DNA from: Alphaproteobacteria bacterium SO-S41
GTDB taxonomy: Bacteria; Pseudomonadota; Alphaproteobacteria; Micropepsales; Micropepsaceae
Length of the DNA stretch: 64,000 nt
Reading direction: 5' to 3'
NCBI GenBank assembly: GCA_019670725.1
Contig: AP024629.1
Span: 992,001-1,056,000, forward strand
This document shows positions 9,008 to 17,451 of this stretch, piece after piece (position 1 is the stretch's first letter; every line of letters begins with the position of its first letter). A model generated the notes under the pieces. It was given only the letters and a program-made list of their open reading frames with translations. It was not told the origin of the DNA and did not search any database. The translations under genes and the position numbers were made by a program.

Positions 9008-9612
9008 CTCCGCTCATCCGCCCGCTTGAACGCGTCGCGCGCGGTGATGCGGGCGAACCAGTCGAGAACGCGGGGGGAGAGTTCCTTCTCGATGTTCAGC
9101 CGCCGCGCGAGATAGACGGCATAGCCAACCGTGATGTCCGCCGCGGTGAAGCGCCCGGCGGCGAGATAGTCGCGCCCCTCCAGCCCGAGATCGACGAAAC
9201 GCATCCGCCCCAGGAACCACTTGCGGTAGTCCTCGGCGACCTGCGGCACGCGGCGTTCCTCGGGCTCAAGCTGCGTGTAGCGCAGCACCAGCGTTTGCGG
9301 GAACGTCGCCGTCGCGTCGGAAAAGAACATCCAGTTGAGATAAGCGGCATAGTCCGCCTCGCCGGGATGGACGATGAGGTCGGTCGGCCCATAGGTCTCG
9401 CCGAGATACTGGCAGATCGCGGAGGACTCGCTCAACCGCGCCTCGCCATCGACCAGCCAGGGGATGGTGCCCAGCGGGTTGATGCCCAGATACTCCTTCT
9501 GGAACATCCGGGGCGGGAAGGGCAGGACGGTCAACTCGTAATCGAGCCCCATCTCCTCCAGCATCCACACCGCGCGCAGTGAGCGTGCACCCTTGCAATG
9601 ATACAATTTCAT
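9004..9612 (-). CDS. Glutathione S-transferase
   Basis: A 202-aa cytosolic GST. The N-terminal thioredoxin-like domain begins MKLYHCKGARSLRAVWMLEE, with Ser11 in the glutathione-activating position, and contains GTIPWLVDGEARLSESSAI (the cis-Pro and glutathione gamma-glutamyl site). An all-alpha C-terminal domain carries FTAADITVGYA. GGGGAA upstream supports the ATG. It conjugates glutathione to electrophiles or acts as a thiol isomerase. It is convergent with the VOC gene and overlaps it by four bases. Confidence 0.9.
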   Translation of the reverse strand: MKLYHCKGARSLRAVWMLEEMGLDYELTVLPFPPRMFQKEYLGINPLGTIPWLVDGEARLSESSAICQYLGETYGPTDLIVHPGEADYAAYLNWMFFSDATATFPQTLVLRYTQLEPEERRVPQVAEDYRKWFLGRMRFVDLGLEGRDYLAAGRFTAADITVGYAVYLARRLNIEKELSPRVLDWFARITARDAFKRADERS

Positions 9613-9753
9613 CGGCGTTCCCCGTTTTCTGTGTTGGACCCGATGGCCGCCAGGTCGTCAACGGGCTTGAGGGAGCGGTCGTCATACGGTTGAATTGGTT
9701 TCGGACTGTGATGGCCCCGGCCCACAAGCAATCCCCCTTAAGGAACCGCCTTC

Positions 9754-10377
9754 ATGCTGCTGCCCGGCACCATCGTCCAATCCAATTCGACGCTCACGCT
9801 CGAGAAGTTCAAGCTGGCCGCGCGGGCGCTTGACCGCGAGCGGACCCTGCTCTGGATCAAGGCGCTGTTCTTCGGTGGTTTCGCATCGGTCGCGCTGGGC
9901 GGCTATGCGCTGTCCGCCGTCTATCAGGCGCCGCTCGGTCAGGTTTTCAGCGCCGCCGGCGGCCTCTTCATCACCGTCTGCTGGATCGCGACCTGCATGG
10001 CGGCGCGGTATTGGGAATCCGTCTGGGAGGCGCGTGTTCACTTTCTTGAAGATCAGGCCATCGGCATCTTGTTCAAGGTCGATGAAGGCGGCGGCCGCCG
10101 CCATCCGCTGAAAACCGGCCTGCGCCTTTCGGTGCCGGTCATCCTGATCGTGTTCTGCAGCGTGCTGCTGGCGGCGTTCGGTGCATTGCTGCTCTATCCG
10201 CTGGTCATGAACGGCGGCGCATGGCGCCCCGAAGCCGGGTGGCGCATTGCGCTCGCCATCCTGGTCGTCGCGCTGTTCGCCGTCGCGTCCTATGGCGTGC
10301 TCCGCCTGTCGCGTACCGCGACGCGTCAGCCGCCCCAGGGGCTTATCGAGGCGAGCGTCTATCTGGATCGCCTGTAG
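9754..10377 (+). CDS. Hypothetical four-helix membrane protein
   Basis: A 207-aa protein I do not recognise. Hydrophobic segments at about 34-55, 62-84, 126-150 and 163-184 predict four transmembrane helices with a soluble central segment (85-125) containing RYWESVWEARVHFLEDQ and a basic GGGRRHPLK stretch. AAGGA lies 9 bases ahead of the ATG. It sits 72 bases before an MFS transporter on the same strand and may be co-transcribed. No catalytic motif is visible. Confidence 0.75.
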   Translation: MLLPGTIVQSNSTLTLEKFKLAARALDRERTLLWIKALFFGGFASVALGGYALSAVYQAPLGQVFSAAGGLFITVCWIATCMAARYWESVWEARVHFLEDQAIGILFKVDEGGGRRHPLKTGLRLSVPVILIVFCSVLLAAFGALLLYPLVMNGGAWRPEAGWRIALAILVVALFAVASYGVLRLSRTATRQPPQGLIEASVYLDRL

Positions 10378-10422
10378 CGCCATCACGGGGGCGTTGCGCG
10401 CGGGCGACCGCCGCTCCATATC

Positions 10423-10449
10423 GGACGGACCCGCCATCCGGATCCGTCC
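10423..10449 (+). promoter_or_regulatory. Inverted repeat abutting the MFS start codon
   Basis: GGACGGA (10423-10429) and TCCGTCC (10443-10449) form a perfect 7-bp stem with a 13-base loop ending at the base before the ATG. No Shine-Dalgarno sequence is visible. It could be an RNA hairpin that limits initiation, an operator, or chance in GC-rich DNA. Confidence 0.35.
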
Positions 10450-11718
10450 ATGACTGCGCCGACCCGCCGCCGCCCATTCGGGCAGAACTACGCCTTCGTC
10501 GTGGCCGCGGTGATCTTCTTCGCGCTGCTGGCCTCGGCGGGGTTACGGGCCGCGCCCGGCGTGTTGATGCTGCCGCTGGAGCGCGCCTTCGGCTGGGATC
10601 GCGCCTCGATTTCCATGGCCGCGGGCATCGGCATCTTCCTCTACGGCCTGACCGGCCCGTTCGCCGCGGCGCTGATGCAGTCGTTCGGCATCCGCCGCAC
10701 GGTGACGCTGGCGCTGCTCTTGATGAGCGGCGCCACGGCGCTTTCCACGCTGATGGCCGCGCCCTGGCACTACATCGCGACCTGGGGCGTCCTCTCGGGC
10801 GTCGGCACCGGCGCGGTTGCGGGGGTGCTGGGCGCGACGGTCGTCAATCGCTGGTTCGTCCGGAATCGCGGGCTGATGCTTGGCCTCCTGACGGCCAGCA
10901 CCGCGACGGGCACGCTCGTCTTCCTGCCGCTCTTCGCCTATCTCGCCTCGGAGTTCGGGTGGCAGACGGTCGCCTTCACCGTTGCCGGCGTCACTTTCGC
11001 CCTCGCGCCCCTCGTGTGGCTCTTCGTGCCGGACAGCCCGGCCTCGATCGGCCTCGTTCCCTATGGCGCGGCGGACGACTACGTGCCGGCGCCGGGCGTG
11101 TCCGGCCGCAACGCGATCGGCAATGCGTTCGGCGCGCTCGGCCGCGCCTCGACGACGCAGACCTTCTGGCTGCTCTTCGCGGGCTTCTTCGTCTGCGGCC
11201 TCACCACCAACGGCCTCGTCGGCACGCATATGATCGCGCTCTGCTCGGAACGCGGGCTGACGCAGCTTGAAGCCTCCGGGCTGCTCGCGGTGATGGGGAT
11301 TTTCGATCTGATCGGGACGACCGCGTCGGGCTGGCTCACCGATCGCTACGATCCACGCAAGCTGCTTTTCGCCTATTACGCGTTGCGCGGCCTGTCGCTC
11401 ATCTACCTGCCGTTCTCGGACTTCTCGCTGATCTCGCTCAACGTCTTCGCCGTCTTCTACGGCCTCGACTGGATCGCCACCGTGCCGCCGACCGCGCGCC
11501 TCGCCAATGAACGCTTCGGCGACCGCGACGGCCCCCTCGTCTTCGGCTGGGTTCTGGTCGGCCACCAGGCGGGCGCCGCGACGGCGGCGATCGGCGCCGG
11601 ACTGCTGCATACCGAGTTCGGCGGCTACCTCGAAGCCTTCGTCCTAGCTGGGACGGCAGGCATCATCGCCGCGATCATCTCGTTGCTGATCCAGCGGCCG
11701 GCGGTTGCGGCGGCCTAG
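10450..11718 (+). CDS. MFS transporter
   Basis: A 422-aa major facilitator with about 12 hydrophobic helices, resembling the monocarboxylate/oxalate-formate antiporter branch. The cytoplasmic loop between helices 2 and 3 is short (QSFGIRRTVT), and helix 4 carries GVGTGAVAGVLGATVVNRWFVRNRG, typical of that branch. The substrate is probably a small carboxylate or drug-like acid. The start has no clear Shine-Dalgarno but abuts an inverted repeat. The TAG stop overlaps that of the convergent DsbA-like gene in CTAG (11715-11718). Confidence 0.88.
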   Translation: MTAPTRRRPFGQNYAFVVAAVIFFALLASAGLRAAPGVLMLPLERAFGWDRASISMAAGIGIFLYGLTGPFAAALMQSFGIRRTVTLALLLMSGATALSTLMAAPWHYIATWGVLSGVGTGAVAGVLGATVVNRWFVRNRGLMLGLLTASTATGTLVFLPLFAYLASEFGWQTVAFTVAGVTFALAPLVWLFVPDSPASIGLVPYGAADDYVPAPGVSGRNAIGNAFGALGRASTTQTFWLLFAGFFVCGLTTNGLVGTHMIALCSERGLTQLEASGLLAVMGIFDLIGTTASGWLTDRYDPRKLLFAYYALRGLSLIYLPFSDFSLISLNVFAVFYGLDWIATVPPTARLANERFGDRDGPLVFGWVLVGHQAGAATAAIGAGLLHTEFGGYLEAFVLAGTAGIIAAIISLLIQRPAVAAA

Positions 11719-12362
11719 GGAAACTCCCGCACCGGCTCGTGAGCGGCGTCGTCCTGCTGGGCGTGGACGATGGCGTCCTCGACATCGCGCAGCGTGTCCT
11801 TGCCGAACCAGATCTCGTCGCCGATGAACATGGTGGGAATGCCGAACGTGCCGCGCTTGACGCTCGCCTCGGTATTCGCCGCGAGCTTCGCCTTCACCTC
11901 GGGCGATTGCGACCTGGCGATCAGCGCGTCGGCGTCGAGGCCCGCATCTTTCAGCGTTGTGGCGATGACGGCGGGGTCATCCATCTTCAGCGATTTTTCC
12001 CACATCGCCGCGAACACAGCTTCGATATAGGAGGGCGCAACGCCCAGTTCTTCCGCCGCCACCGCGCCGCGCATGATCTGCAGCGTGTTGACGGGGAAAT
12101 GCGTGTTCATCGTGAACGCCGTGAGGTCGTGCTTCGCGATGAAGCGGCGGATCTCCAGCGACTGATAGGCAAGCTTCGAGGGGATGCCCGCGAAGGCCAG
12201 CATCGGCGCCTGGTTGCCCGTCGCCTTGAAGACCCCGCCCAGCAACACGGGCACGTAGTCAAACGTCGCGCCGGTGCGCAGTTCGATCTCGGGGATCAGG
12301 CGATGGACGAAATAGGCATTCGGGCTGCCGAAATCGAAATGGAATTCAACCTTGGTCGTCAT
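11715..12362 (-). CDS. 2-hydroxychromene-2-carboxylate isomerase-like (DsbA/kappa-GST) protein
   Basis: A 215-aa DsbA-fold protein. Residues 7-18 (FHFDFGSPNAYF) match the family's N-terminal FxSPxxY motif, where Ser replaces the DsbA cysteine pair. The GTFGIPTMFIGDEIWFG segment is the conserved cis-Pro region. Family members isomerise 2-hydroxychromene-2-carboxylate in naphthalene breakdown or act as kappa-class GSTs. It begins 6 bases after the stop of the upstream SDR gene, with GAGG spanning that gap, so the two form one operon next to an HxlR regulator. Confidence 0.87.
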   Translation of the reverse strand: MTTKVEFHFDFGSPNAYFVHRLIPEIELRTGATFDYVPVLLGGVFKATGNQAPMLAFAGIPSKLAYQSLEIRRFIAKHDLTAFTMNTHFPVNTLQIMRGAVAAEELGVAPSYIEAVFAAMWEKSLKMDDPAVIATTLKDAGLDADALIARSQSPEVKAKLAANTEASVKRGTFGIPTMFIGDEIWFGKDTLRDVEDAIVHAQQDDAAHEPVREFP

Positions 12363-12368
12363 GGGGCC

Positions 12369-13112
12369 TCACCAGGTTTCGCCATAGGGGCGGAGGTCGA
12401 GCTCGTGCGTCCACCCGTCACGCGTCTGAGTATGGAGCATCCAATAGGCGTTCGCGATGCTGTCAGGATTCATCAACACATCGGGTTCCAGGTTCGCCGC
12501 CGCTTCCGCCCCGCGCGCTTCCGCGATGCGGCCGCGCACGAAGGCGGTATCGACGCCGGCATCGATGATGAGATGCGCGACATGGATGTTCTGCGGTCCC
12601 AGCTCGCGCGCCATCGCCTGCGCCGTCGCGCGCAGTCCCGCCTTCGCGCTGGCGAAGGCCGCATAGCCGCTCGCGCCGCGCACCGAGGCGGTCGCGCCCG
12701 TGAAGAAGATCGAGCCCTGGCCGCGCGGCAGCATCAGCCGCGCCGCCTCGCGTCCGGCGAGGAAGCCGGCATAGGTCGCCATCTCCCACACCTTGCGGAA
12801 GACGCGCTCGGTCGTCTCCAGCAGTGGAAAGCGCACATTGGCGCCGACATTGAAGATGCAGACCTCCAGCGGAGCAGCGGCATCGGCCTCCGCGAGGAAC
12901 GCGGTCACGGCCTCCTCGCGGCGGGCATCCAACGTGCGGGCTTCGCAGCGCCCGCCGGCGGCTTCGATCTCAGCTTTCAACGGCGCCAGCTTCTCGCCGT
13001 TGCGCCGTCCGGCGAAGACCTGAAAGCCCTCGGCCGCGAACTTCTTGGCGATCGCGCCGCCGATATAATCGCCCGCGCCGATCACCGCGCAGCTCGCGTT
13101 CCGCATCGCCAT
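12369..13112 (-). CDS. SDR-family oxidoreductase
   Basis: A Rossmann-fold short-chain dehydrogenase of 247 aa. The cofactor loop is the atypical GAGDYIGGAI. Where most SDRs have YxxxK, this one reads FASAK, so the catalytic Tyr is Phe, and the Ser position lies in FFTGATAS. This Phe form occurs in a subgroup of SDRs and suggests altered or lost chemistry. The start at 13112 is chosen because AGGAA stands 9 bases upstream; a longer frame to 13172 would run through the operator. It is first in an operon with the DsbA-like gene and divergent from an HxlR regulator. Confidence 0.88.
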   Translation of the reverse strand: MAMRNASCAVIGAGDYIGGAIAKKFAAEGFQVFAGRRNGEKLAPLKAEIEAAGGRCEARTLDARREEAVTAFLAEADAAAPLEVCIFNVGANVRFPLLETTERVFRKVWEMATYAGFLAGREAARLMLPRGQGSIFFTGATASVRGASGYAAFASAKAGLRATAQAMARELGPQNIHVAHLIIDAGVDTAFVRGRIAEARGAEAAANLEPDVLMNPDSIANAYWMLHTQTRDGWTHELDLRPYGETW

Positions 13113-13128
13113 GGGGAGTTCCTGCCAC

Positions 13129-13158
13129 TTGAGTTCCAAAACAGAACTCACATAGAAT
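13129..13158 (+). promoter_or_regulatory. hxlR promoter with embedded operator
   Basis: The -35-like TTGAGT (13129-13134) and -10-like TAGAAT (13153-13158) are 18 bp apart and read toward the HxlR gene. Between them sits the perfect inverted repeat TGAGTTC (13130-13136) N7 GAACTCA (13144-13150). It lies between the divergent SDR and HxlR genes, the usual place for an HxlR operator controlling both. Confidence 0.65.
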
Positions 13159-13183
13159 GACGAGTGACGCAAGAGGGCCGCCC

Positions 13184-13639
13184 ATGCGCTGGGACGAGAT
13201 CGGAAACGAAGCCTGCTCGGTCGCCCGCACGGTCGGCGTGATCGGCGACCGCTGGACGCTGCTGATCCTGCGCGACTGTTTTCTCGGCGTGCGCCGCTTC
13301 GACGATTTCCAGGCGCGCCTCGGCGTCACGCGGCATGTGCTGGCCGACCGGCTGAAGAAGCTGGTGGAGGAGGGCATCCTCGCCAAGGTGAAATACGAGG
13401 ATCGCCCGCCGCGCTATGACTACCGCCTCACCGATGACGGCCGCGCGCTGCATCCCGTCATCATGGCGATCGTCCATTGGGGCGACACGCATCGCGTCAC
13501 CAAGAAGGGCCGCCCTCTGCTCCACACCCACAAGACCTGCGGCCACGTCTTCGATCCGGTGATGACGTGTTCACACTGCGCCGAACCGCTTACTGCGCGG
13601 GCGGTAGAGGTCAGGCCGGGTCCGGGGGCTGCTGCCTAG
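13184..13639 (+). CDS. HxlR-family winged-helix transcriptional regulator
   Basis: A 151-aa protein with the HxlR core: SVARTVGVIGDRWTLLILRD, FDDFQARLGVTRHVLADRLKKL (recognition helix), then the wing VKYEDRPPRYDYRLTDDGRAL. A short C-terminal extension carries paired cysteines (CGHVFDPVMTCSHC), possibly a redox or metal site; another Cys lies in helix 1 (NEACSVAR). The start at 13184 is preferred because GAGGG is 7 bases upstream; the ATG at 13157 has none. It is divergent from the SDR gene across a perfect inverted repeat. It probably represses both directions in response to an electrophile or oxidant. Confidence 0.88.
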   Translation: MRWDEIGNEACSVARTVGVIGDRWTLLILRDCFLGVRRFDDFQARLGVTRHVLADRLKKLVEEGILAKVKYEDRPPRYDYRLTDDGRALHPVIMAIVHWGDTHRVTKKGRPLLHTHKTCGHVFDPVMTCSHCAEPLTARAVEVRPGPGAAA

Positions 13640-14640
13640 GCGTTCACCGGTTCGAAGTTCAGCACGCCCGCCGCGCCGTCTTCGCAGCCGAACGCCAGAC
13701 GCCCGCCATCCGCGCGCCACGCCAAAGCGCTGACCGGCGCGTCGCCGGGGGTGCGGATGCAGGCGGCCTTGTCGTCGTCGAAGCGGGTCAGATACAGCGA
13801 GCCGTCGGCATGGCCTGACGCGATCAGGCCACGCAACGGATGCGCGGCGACGGCAGTGCAGATCGAGCCCTGCGGGCCGATCTCGCGCGCGTTGCGGCCC
13901 ATCGGGCCCTTGCCGTCGAAGGGCCAGCAGATGACGCTTTCCGAGCCCGCCGTCGCCAGCCACTTGCCCTTGTTGAAGAAGGCCATCGCCTTGATCTTGG
14001 CGGGGTAGCCCGCCATGCGCATGTGCTGCTTGTCGCTGAGGCGCCAGCCATGCATGGCGTTTTCCTGCATGGAGGTGACGATGAAGTCGCCGCCGGGATG
14101 CCACCAGACGCCGGTATGCGAGCCCTTCCAGTCGAGCGCGGTGCCGGTCGCGTTCTCGGCGCCCAGCCACCACAGCGTGACGCCATTATAGTGCGCGGCG
14201 GCGATGCGCTTGCCCTTGGGATCGAAGGCGAGGCCCATCACCGTCGTCGCATGGGTGAAGCGGCGCGGCTCGGTGCTGCCTTTGGCCCAGACCAGCACCT
14301 CCTTGCCTACCGAACAGACCAGTGCGCCCGACACCGGGCTCACCGCGACATGTTCGATCCACTTGCCGCGCGCCTTGAACAGCTCGGTCACCGCGCCGTC
14401 GAACGCGATGTGCAGCAGCCGCCCGTCATCGCCGCCGCTGACGAAGCCCGCGCCGTGGACGGCGAGGCTCAGCACCGTGCCGTCATGGGCGGCGACGATC
14501 GTCTCCTCGGCATCATCGCGGATCAGCCGTACCGTGCCGTCGCCCAGCGCCAGCGCCGCGACGCCATCGCCATAGGCCGCGGCCGTGACGAAGGCGTCGC
14601 AATCGAGAAAACGGGCAGGGGCGGGCGCGGTGGAACTCAT
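13636..14640 (-). CDS. WD40-repeat protein
   Basis: A 334-aa protein made of degenerate WD40 repeats, likely a seven-bladed propeller. Repeat edges are visible at DGTVRLIRDD, VSGGDDGRLLHI, KEVLVWAKG, YNGVTLWWLG, NAMHGWRL, ESVICWPFDG, DGSLYLTRF and DGAAGVLNF. There is no signal peptide, so it is probably cytoplasmic and a protein-binding scaffold. It starts one base after the stop of the upstream gene (TGATATG), so the two are translationally coupled. The stop overlaps that of hxlR in CTAG. Confidence 0.85.
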   Translation of the reverse strand: MSSTAPAPARFLDCDAFVTAAAYGDGVAALALGDGTVRLIRDDAEETIVAAHDGTVLSLAVHGAGFVSGGDDGRLLHIAFDGAVTELFKARGKWIEHVAVSPVSGALVCSVGKEVLVWAKGSTEPRRFTHATTVMGLAFDPKGKRIAAAHYNGVTLWWLGAENATGTALDWKGSHTGVWWHPGGDFIVTSMQENAMHGWRLSDKQHMRMAGYPAKIKAMAFFNKGKWLATAGSESVICWPFDGKGPMGRNAREIGPQGSICTAVAAHPLRGLIASGHADGSLYLTRFDDDKAACIRTPGDAPVSALAWRADGGRLAFGCEDGAAGVLNFEPVNA

Positions 14641-14641
14641 A

Positions 14642-15058
14642 TCAGGCGGCGGCTCCGAGCTGGGTCTTCAATTGACCGACGAACACTTGATGGATCTTGG
14701 TGACGGCGGCGCCCCACATATAGGAGCGGCTGACCGCGCCGACCTCGACCTTGGTGCCGTTGCCGGCAGCGGTGAGGTAGACAGGGAAGAAGAAGCCCCA
14801 ATTGTTGAAGGTCGCGGGCTGCGCCAGCAGCAGGCGATGCGTCGCTGGATCGCTCGCGGCGAGGTCCGCCTTGGCGACCGGCACGCCGCCGGCCAGCGCG
14901 GCCATCACCTCGTCGGGGCTCTTCGCCACCTCGAAGCTCGCCACGCGCTTGGGCATGGCCTTGAGATACTCCAAACCTTTCGCGGACTTCGCTTTGGTGT
15001 AGGCGAAGATGGCATAGAGCAGGCCGATGACGGCCCCGATAATCGCACCCTGAAGCAT
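14642..15058 (-). CDS. Hypothetical membrane-anchored protein
   Basis: A 138-aa protein, not recognised. One N-terminal helix (about residues 4-20, GAIIGAVIGLLYAIFAY) anchors a soluble domain of about 115 residues containing NNWGFFFPVYLT and SRSYMWGAAVTKIH. The ATG is preceded by GAGGGGA. It is coupled to the WD40 gene by a one-base gap, so the propeller may be its partner. It is 87 bases downstream of arr. Confidence 0.75.
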   Translation of the reverse strand: MLQGAIIGAVIGLLYAIFAYTKAKSAKGLEYLKAMPKRVASFEVAKSPDEVMAALAGGVPVAKADLAASDPATHRLLLAQPATFNNWGFFFPVYLTAAGNGTKVEVGAVSRSYMWGAAVTKIHQVFVGQLKTQLGAAA

Positions 15059-15145
15059 GACGATCCCCTCGGCAGAAAGATGAGAGACTCATAGAACCCG
15101 CACGCACCGGAAGCGACCCCCTCATTGCCGCAGCCCTGAGCGGCG

Positions 15146-15544
15146 TCAGTCGATCGCCTCGATGCCCTCGGCCTTCAGGCGGGCGAGATGGTCCCGCATC
15201 TCCTTCAGCCGCGCGGGAGAATGGCCCTCCCATTCCGCGACCTCCCCCAGGACGCGTAGCGGCGCGCGCGAACGATAGGACTGGGTGGGATTGCCGGGGA
15301 ATTTCTTGTCGGTGAGGTTCGGATCGTCGACGAATTCGCCGGTGGGCTCGACGCGGTAGATCCGCTCCTGCGCCTCGCCGGCGGCGAGTTCGGCGCCCCA
15401 GATGGCGGCCTCCAGCGTGCCGGTGAAATAGATCCAGGACATCGGTTTCCCGGTCCCGTAGTTCGAATTGTACCCGGCGACGAGCAGGTCTCCCGCTCTC
15501 AGGTCGGCCTTGGTGCCGTGATAGAAGTCCCGCGGGTTCGCCAT
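15146..15544 (-). CDS. arr: Arr-type rifamycin ADP-ribosyltransferase homologue
   Basis: A 132-aa protein aligning along its length with NAD-dependent rifampin ADP-ribosyltransferases (Arr-ms, Arr-2). The family triad is present: His9 in FYHGTKADL, Tyr39 in SWIYFTGTLEAAIWGAELA, and Asp in DDPNLT (about 73-74). The signature KKFPGNPTQSYRS follows. The enzyme would ADP-ribosylate the ansa-chain hydroxyl of rifamycins; a native cellular role is also possible. It starts 5 bases after the stop of the zinc GTPase gene, with AGGAC overlapping that stop, so it belongs to the zinc operon. Resistance itself is not shown by sequence. Confidence 0.9.
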   Translation of the reverse strand: MANPRDFYHGTKADLRAGDLLVAGYNSNYGTGKPMSWIYFTGTLEAAIWGAELAAGEAQERIYRVEPTGEFVDDPNLTDKKFPGNPTQSYRSRAPLRVLGEVAEWEGHSPARLKEMRDHLARLKAEGIEAID

Positions 15545-15549
15545 GCGTC

Positions 15550-16533
15550 CTAGGCGGCGATGCAGGACTCAAAGCCGCGCTTCAGCTCGGCCTGGTCGAG
15601 ATTGCGGCCGATGAACACCATGCGGCTGCGGCGCGCCTCGTCGGCCTTCCACGGGCCGGTCAGGTCGCCGTCCATCAGCATGTGGACGCCTTGGAAGACG
15701 AAGCGCTTGGTCTCGCCCTTGATGTCGAAAATGCCCTTGGAGCGCAGGATGTCCTGCCCCTTGGTCTGCAGCGTCGTCTGCAGCCAGTGGGTCAGCGCCT
15801 CGCCGTTCATCGGCTTCGTCGTTTCGAACGAGAAGGATTCGATGTCTTCGTTGTGGTCGTGGTGATGCTTGCCGTCCAGGAAGGTCGGCTCGATCTTCAG
15901 GATGCGGTCGAGATCGAACGCCCCGCGGTCGAGGATCTCGTCCAGCGCGACCTGGCTGTTGGTCGTGCGGTGGATCACCGCCAGCGGATTGATCTTGCGA
16001 ATCGCGACCTCGGTCTCGGCCAGCGCCTCGGCGCTGACGAGATCGGTCTTGTTCAGCAGGATCACGTCGGCGAAGGCGATCTGCTCGCGCGCTTCCTTGG
16101 CGTCCTTCAGGCTGCCCGCGATATGCATCGCGTCGACCACGGTGACGATCGCGTCCAGCTTGGTCTTCGAGCGCACGTCGTCGTCGACAAAGAAGGTCTG
16201 CGCCACTGGCGAAGGATCGGCGAGGCCGGTCGTCTCGATCAGGATCGCGTCGAACTTGCCCTTGCGCTTCATCAGGTTGGCGAGGATGCGAATGAGATCG
16301 CCGCGCACGGTGCAGCAGATGCACCCGTTGTTCATCTCGAAGACTTCCTCGTCGCTGTCCACGACGAGGTCGTTGTCGATGCCGATCTCGCCGAACTCGT
16401 TGACGATGACCGCGTATTTCTTGCCGTGCTGCTCGGTCAGGATGCGGTTCAGCAGCGTCGTCTTGCCGGCGCCGAGGTAGCCGGTGAGCACGGTGACGGG
16501 AACGGCGTCGGTGTCGGTCATGGTCTCATCCAA
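15550..16533 (-). CDS. COG0523 (CobW/ZigA-type) zinc GTPase metallochaperone
   Basis: A 327-aa G3E GTPase. The Walker A motif GYLGAGKT is at 18-25, NEFGEIGID at 45-53, the metal-binding CICC at 71-74, GLADPSP follows, and NKTD gives guanine specificity. A histidine stretch (KHHHDHNED) precedes the CobW C-terminal domain. Family members pass zinc to client enzymes during zinc shortage, or serve cobalamin synthesis. Lying behind znuCB, with no cob genes near, it is most likely a zinc chaperone. Two in-frame ATGs compete (16533 and 16521); the choice is uncertain. Hairpins separate it from znuB. Confidence 0.9.
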   Translation of the reverse strand: MDETMTDTDAVPVTVLTGYLGAGKTTLLNRILTEQHGKKYAVIVNEFGEIGIDNDLVVDSDEEVFEMNNGCICCTVRGDLIRILANLMKRKGKFDAILIETTGLADPSPVAQTFFVDDDVRSKTKLDAIVTVVDAMHIAGSLKDAKEAREQIAFADVILLNKTDLVSAEALAETEVAIRKINPLAVIHRTTNSQVALDEILDRGAFDLDRILKIEPTFLDGKHHHDHNEDIESFSFETTKPMNGEALTHWLQTTLQTKGQDILRSKGIFDIKGETKRFVFQGVHMLMDGDLTGPWKADEARRSRMVFIGRNLDQAELKRGFESCIAA

Positions 16534-16542
16534 AAGCGTGGG

Positions 16543-16591
16543 GGCCTCACTTAAGAGGCCGGAGGCCGTGCGGCAAGGCGGTCAGGCCTCC
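16543..16591 (-). promoter_or_regulatory. Competing hairpins between znuB and the zinc GTPase gene
   Basis: On the minus strand four complementary blocks follow each other: GGAGGCC (16591-16585), GGCCTCC (16567-16561), GGCCTC (16560-16555) and GAGGCC (16548-16543). Blocks 1+2 and 3+4 form two hairpins, or 1 with 3 and 2 with 4, which exclude the first pair. The first hairpin overlaps the znuB stop. This may be a processing or attenuation site that sets GTPase expression relative to the transporter. Confidence 0.4.
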
Positions 16592-17451
16592 AGATGCCTC
16601 AGGCGGATCAGCCTTGCGGCGATGCTGTCGCGGGGGCCGACGGCGAGCGAGACGACGTAGAAGACGCCGGCCACCAGCACGATCGAGGCCTCGGGCTGGG
16701 TCGCCGCGTGGAACGAGGCGAGGAGGCCGGTGACGGCCGCTGCGACGGTGAGGCCGACGGCAACGGCGATCTGGCCCCCCGCCGTTTCCGCCCAGAAGCG
16801 CGCGGTCACCGCGGGCAGCATCATCAGGCCGACGGCCATCAGCGTGCCCAGCGCCTGGAAGCCCCCGACGAGGTTCAGCACGACGAGGCTGAGGAACACG
16901 GCATGGACCAGCGCGCCCGCGCGGCCGGCGCTGCGCAGGAAGCCGGGATCGAAGCATTCCGCGATCAGCGGGCGGTAAATGAGGGCGAGAATGGCCATCG
17001 AGCCCGTCGCGATGCTGGCGATGGTCAGCACCGCCTGCGGGGTCAGTTCGCGCACCTTGCCGAACAGGACATGCAGCAGGTCCTCGTCCGTCCCGAAGGC
17101 GGAGACCAGCAACGTCCCGATGGCGAGTGAGATGATGAAGAACGCCGCCAGACTGGCGTCTTCTTTCACCGGCGTCAGCCGCGCCGTCGCTCCCGCAAGC
17201 AGCGCAACGGCAAGCCCGGCCAGCACACCGCCGACGGTCATCCACAACAGCGAGAAGCCCGCGAAGACGAAGGCGATGGCGACACCGGGCAGGATCGCGT
17301 GGCTGAGGGCATCGCCGATCAGCGCGGTCCGCCGCAGCACCAGGAAGACCCCGATAGGCGCCCCGCCAAAAGCGAGCGCAATGCAGGCCGCCAGCGCATG
17401 GCGCATCGCGGCGTCCTCGGCAAAGGGCGCGATGAGAAGATCGTAGATCAT
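16582..17451 (-). CDS. znuB: Zinc/manganese ABC transporter permease
   Basis: A 289-aa ABC-3 family permease with about eight hydrophobic helices. GAPIGVFLVLRRTALIGDALSHAILPG is the family signature for ZnuB/MntB, and the EEA-like coupling segment includes FDPGFLRSAGRAG. The start is at 17451, where ATG overlaps the znuC stop as ATGA (17448-17451); a longer open frame to 17649 lies within znuC and is spurious. It imports zinc with ZnuC and a periplasmic ZnuA, which is not in this window. The operon order suggests zinc over manganese because of the GTPase and the Zur-like site. Confidence 0.92.
   Translation of the reverse strand: MIYDLLIAPFAEDAAMRHALAACIALAFGGAPIGVFLVLRRTALIGDALSHAILPGVAIAFVFAGFSLLWMTVGGVLAGLAVALLAGATARLTPVKEDASLAAFFIISLAIGTLLVSAFGTDEDLLHVLFGKVRELTPQAVLTIASIATGSMAILALIYRPLIAECFDPGFLRSAGRAGALVHAVFLSLVVLNLVGGFQALGTLMAVGLMMLPAVTARFWAETAGGQIAVAVGLTVAAAVTGLLASFHAATQPEASIVLVAGVFYVVSLAVGPRDSIAARLIRLRHLEA

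Noticed and set aside
15146-15544. Arr as evidence of a mobile resistance cassette
   Set aside because: No attC-like site, integrase, IS or composition change is seen; the gene sits in a chromosomal zinc operon.
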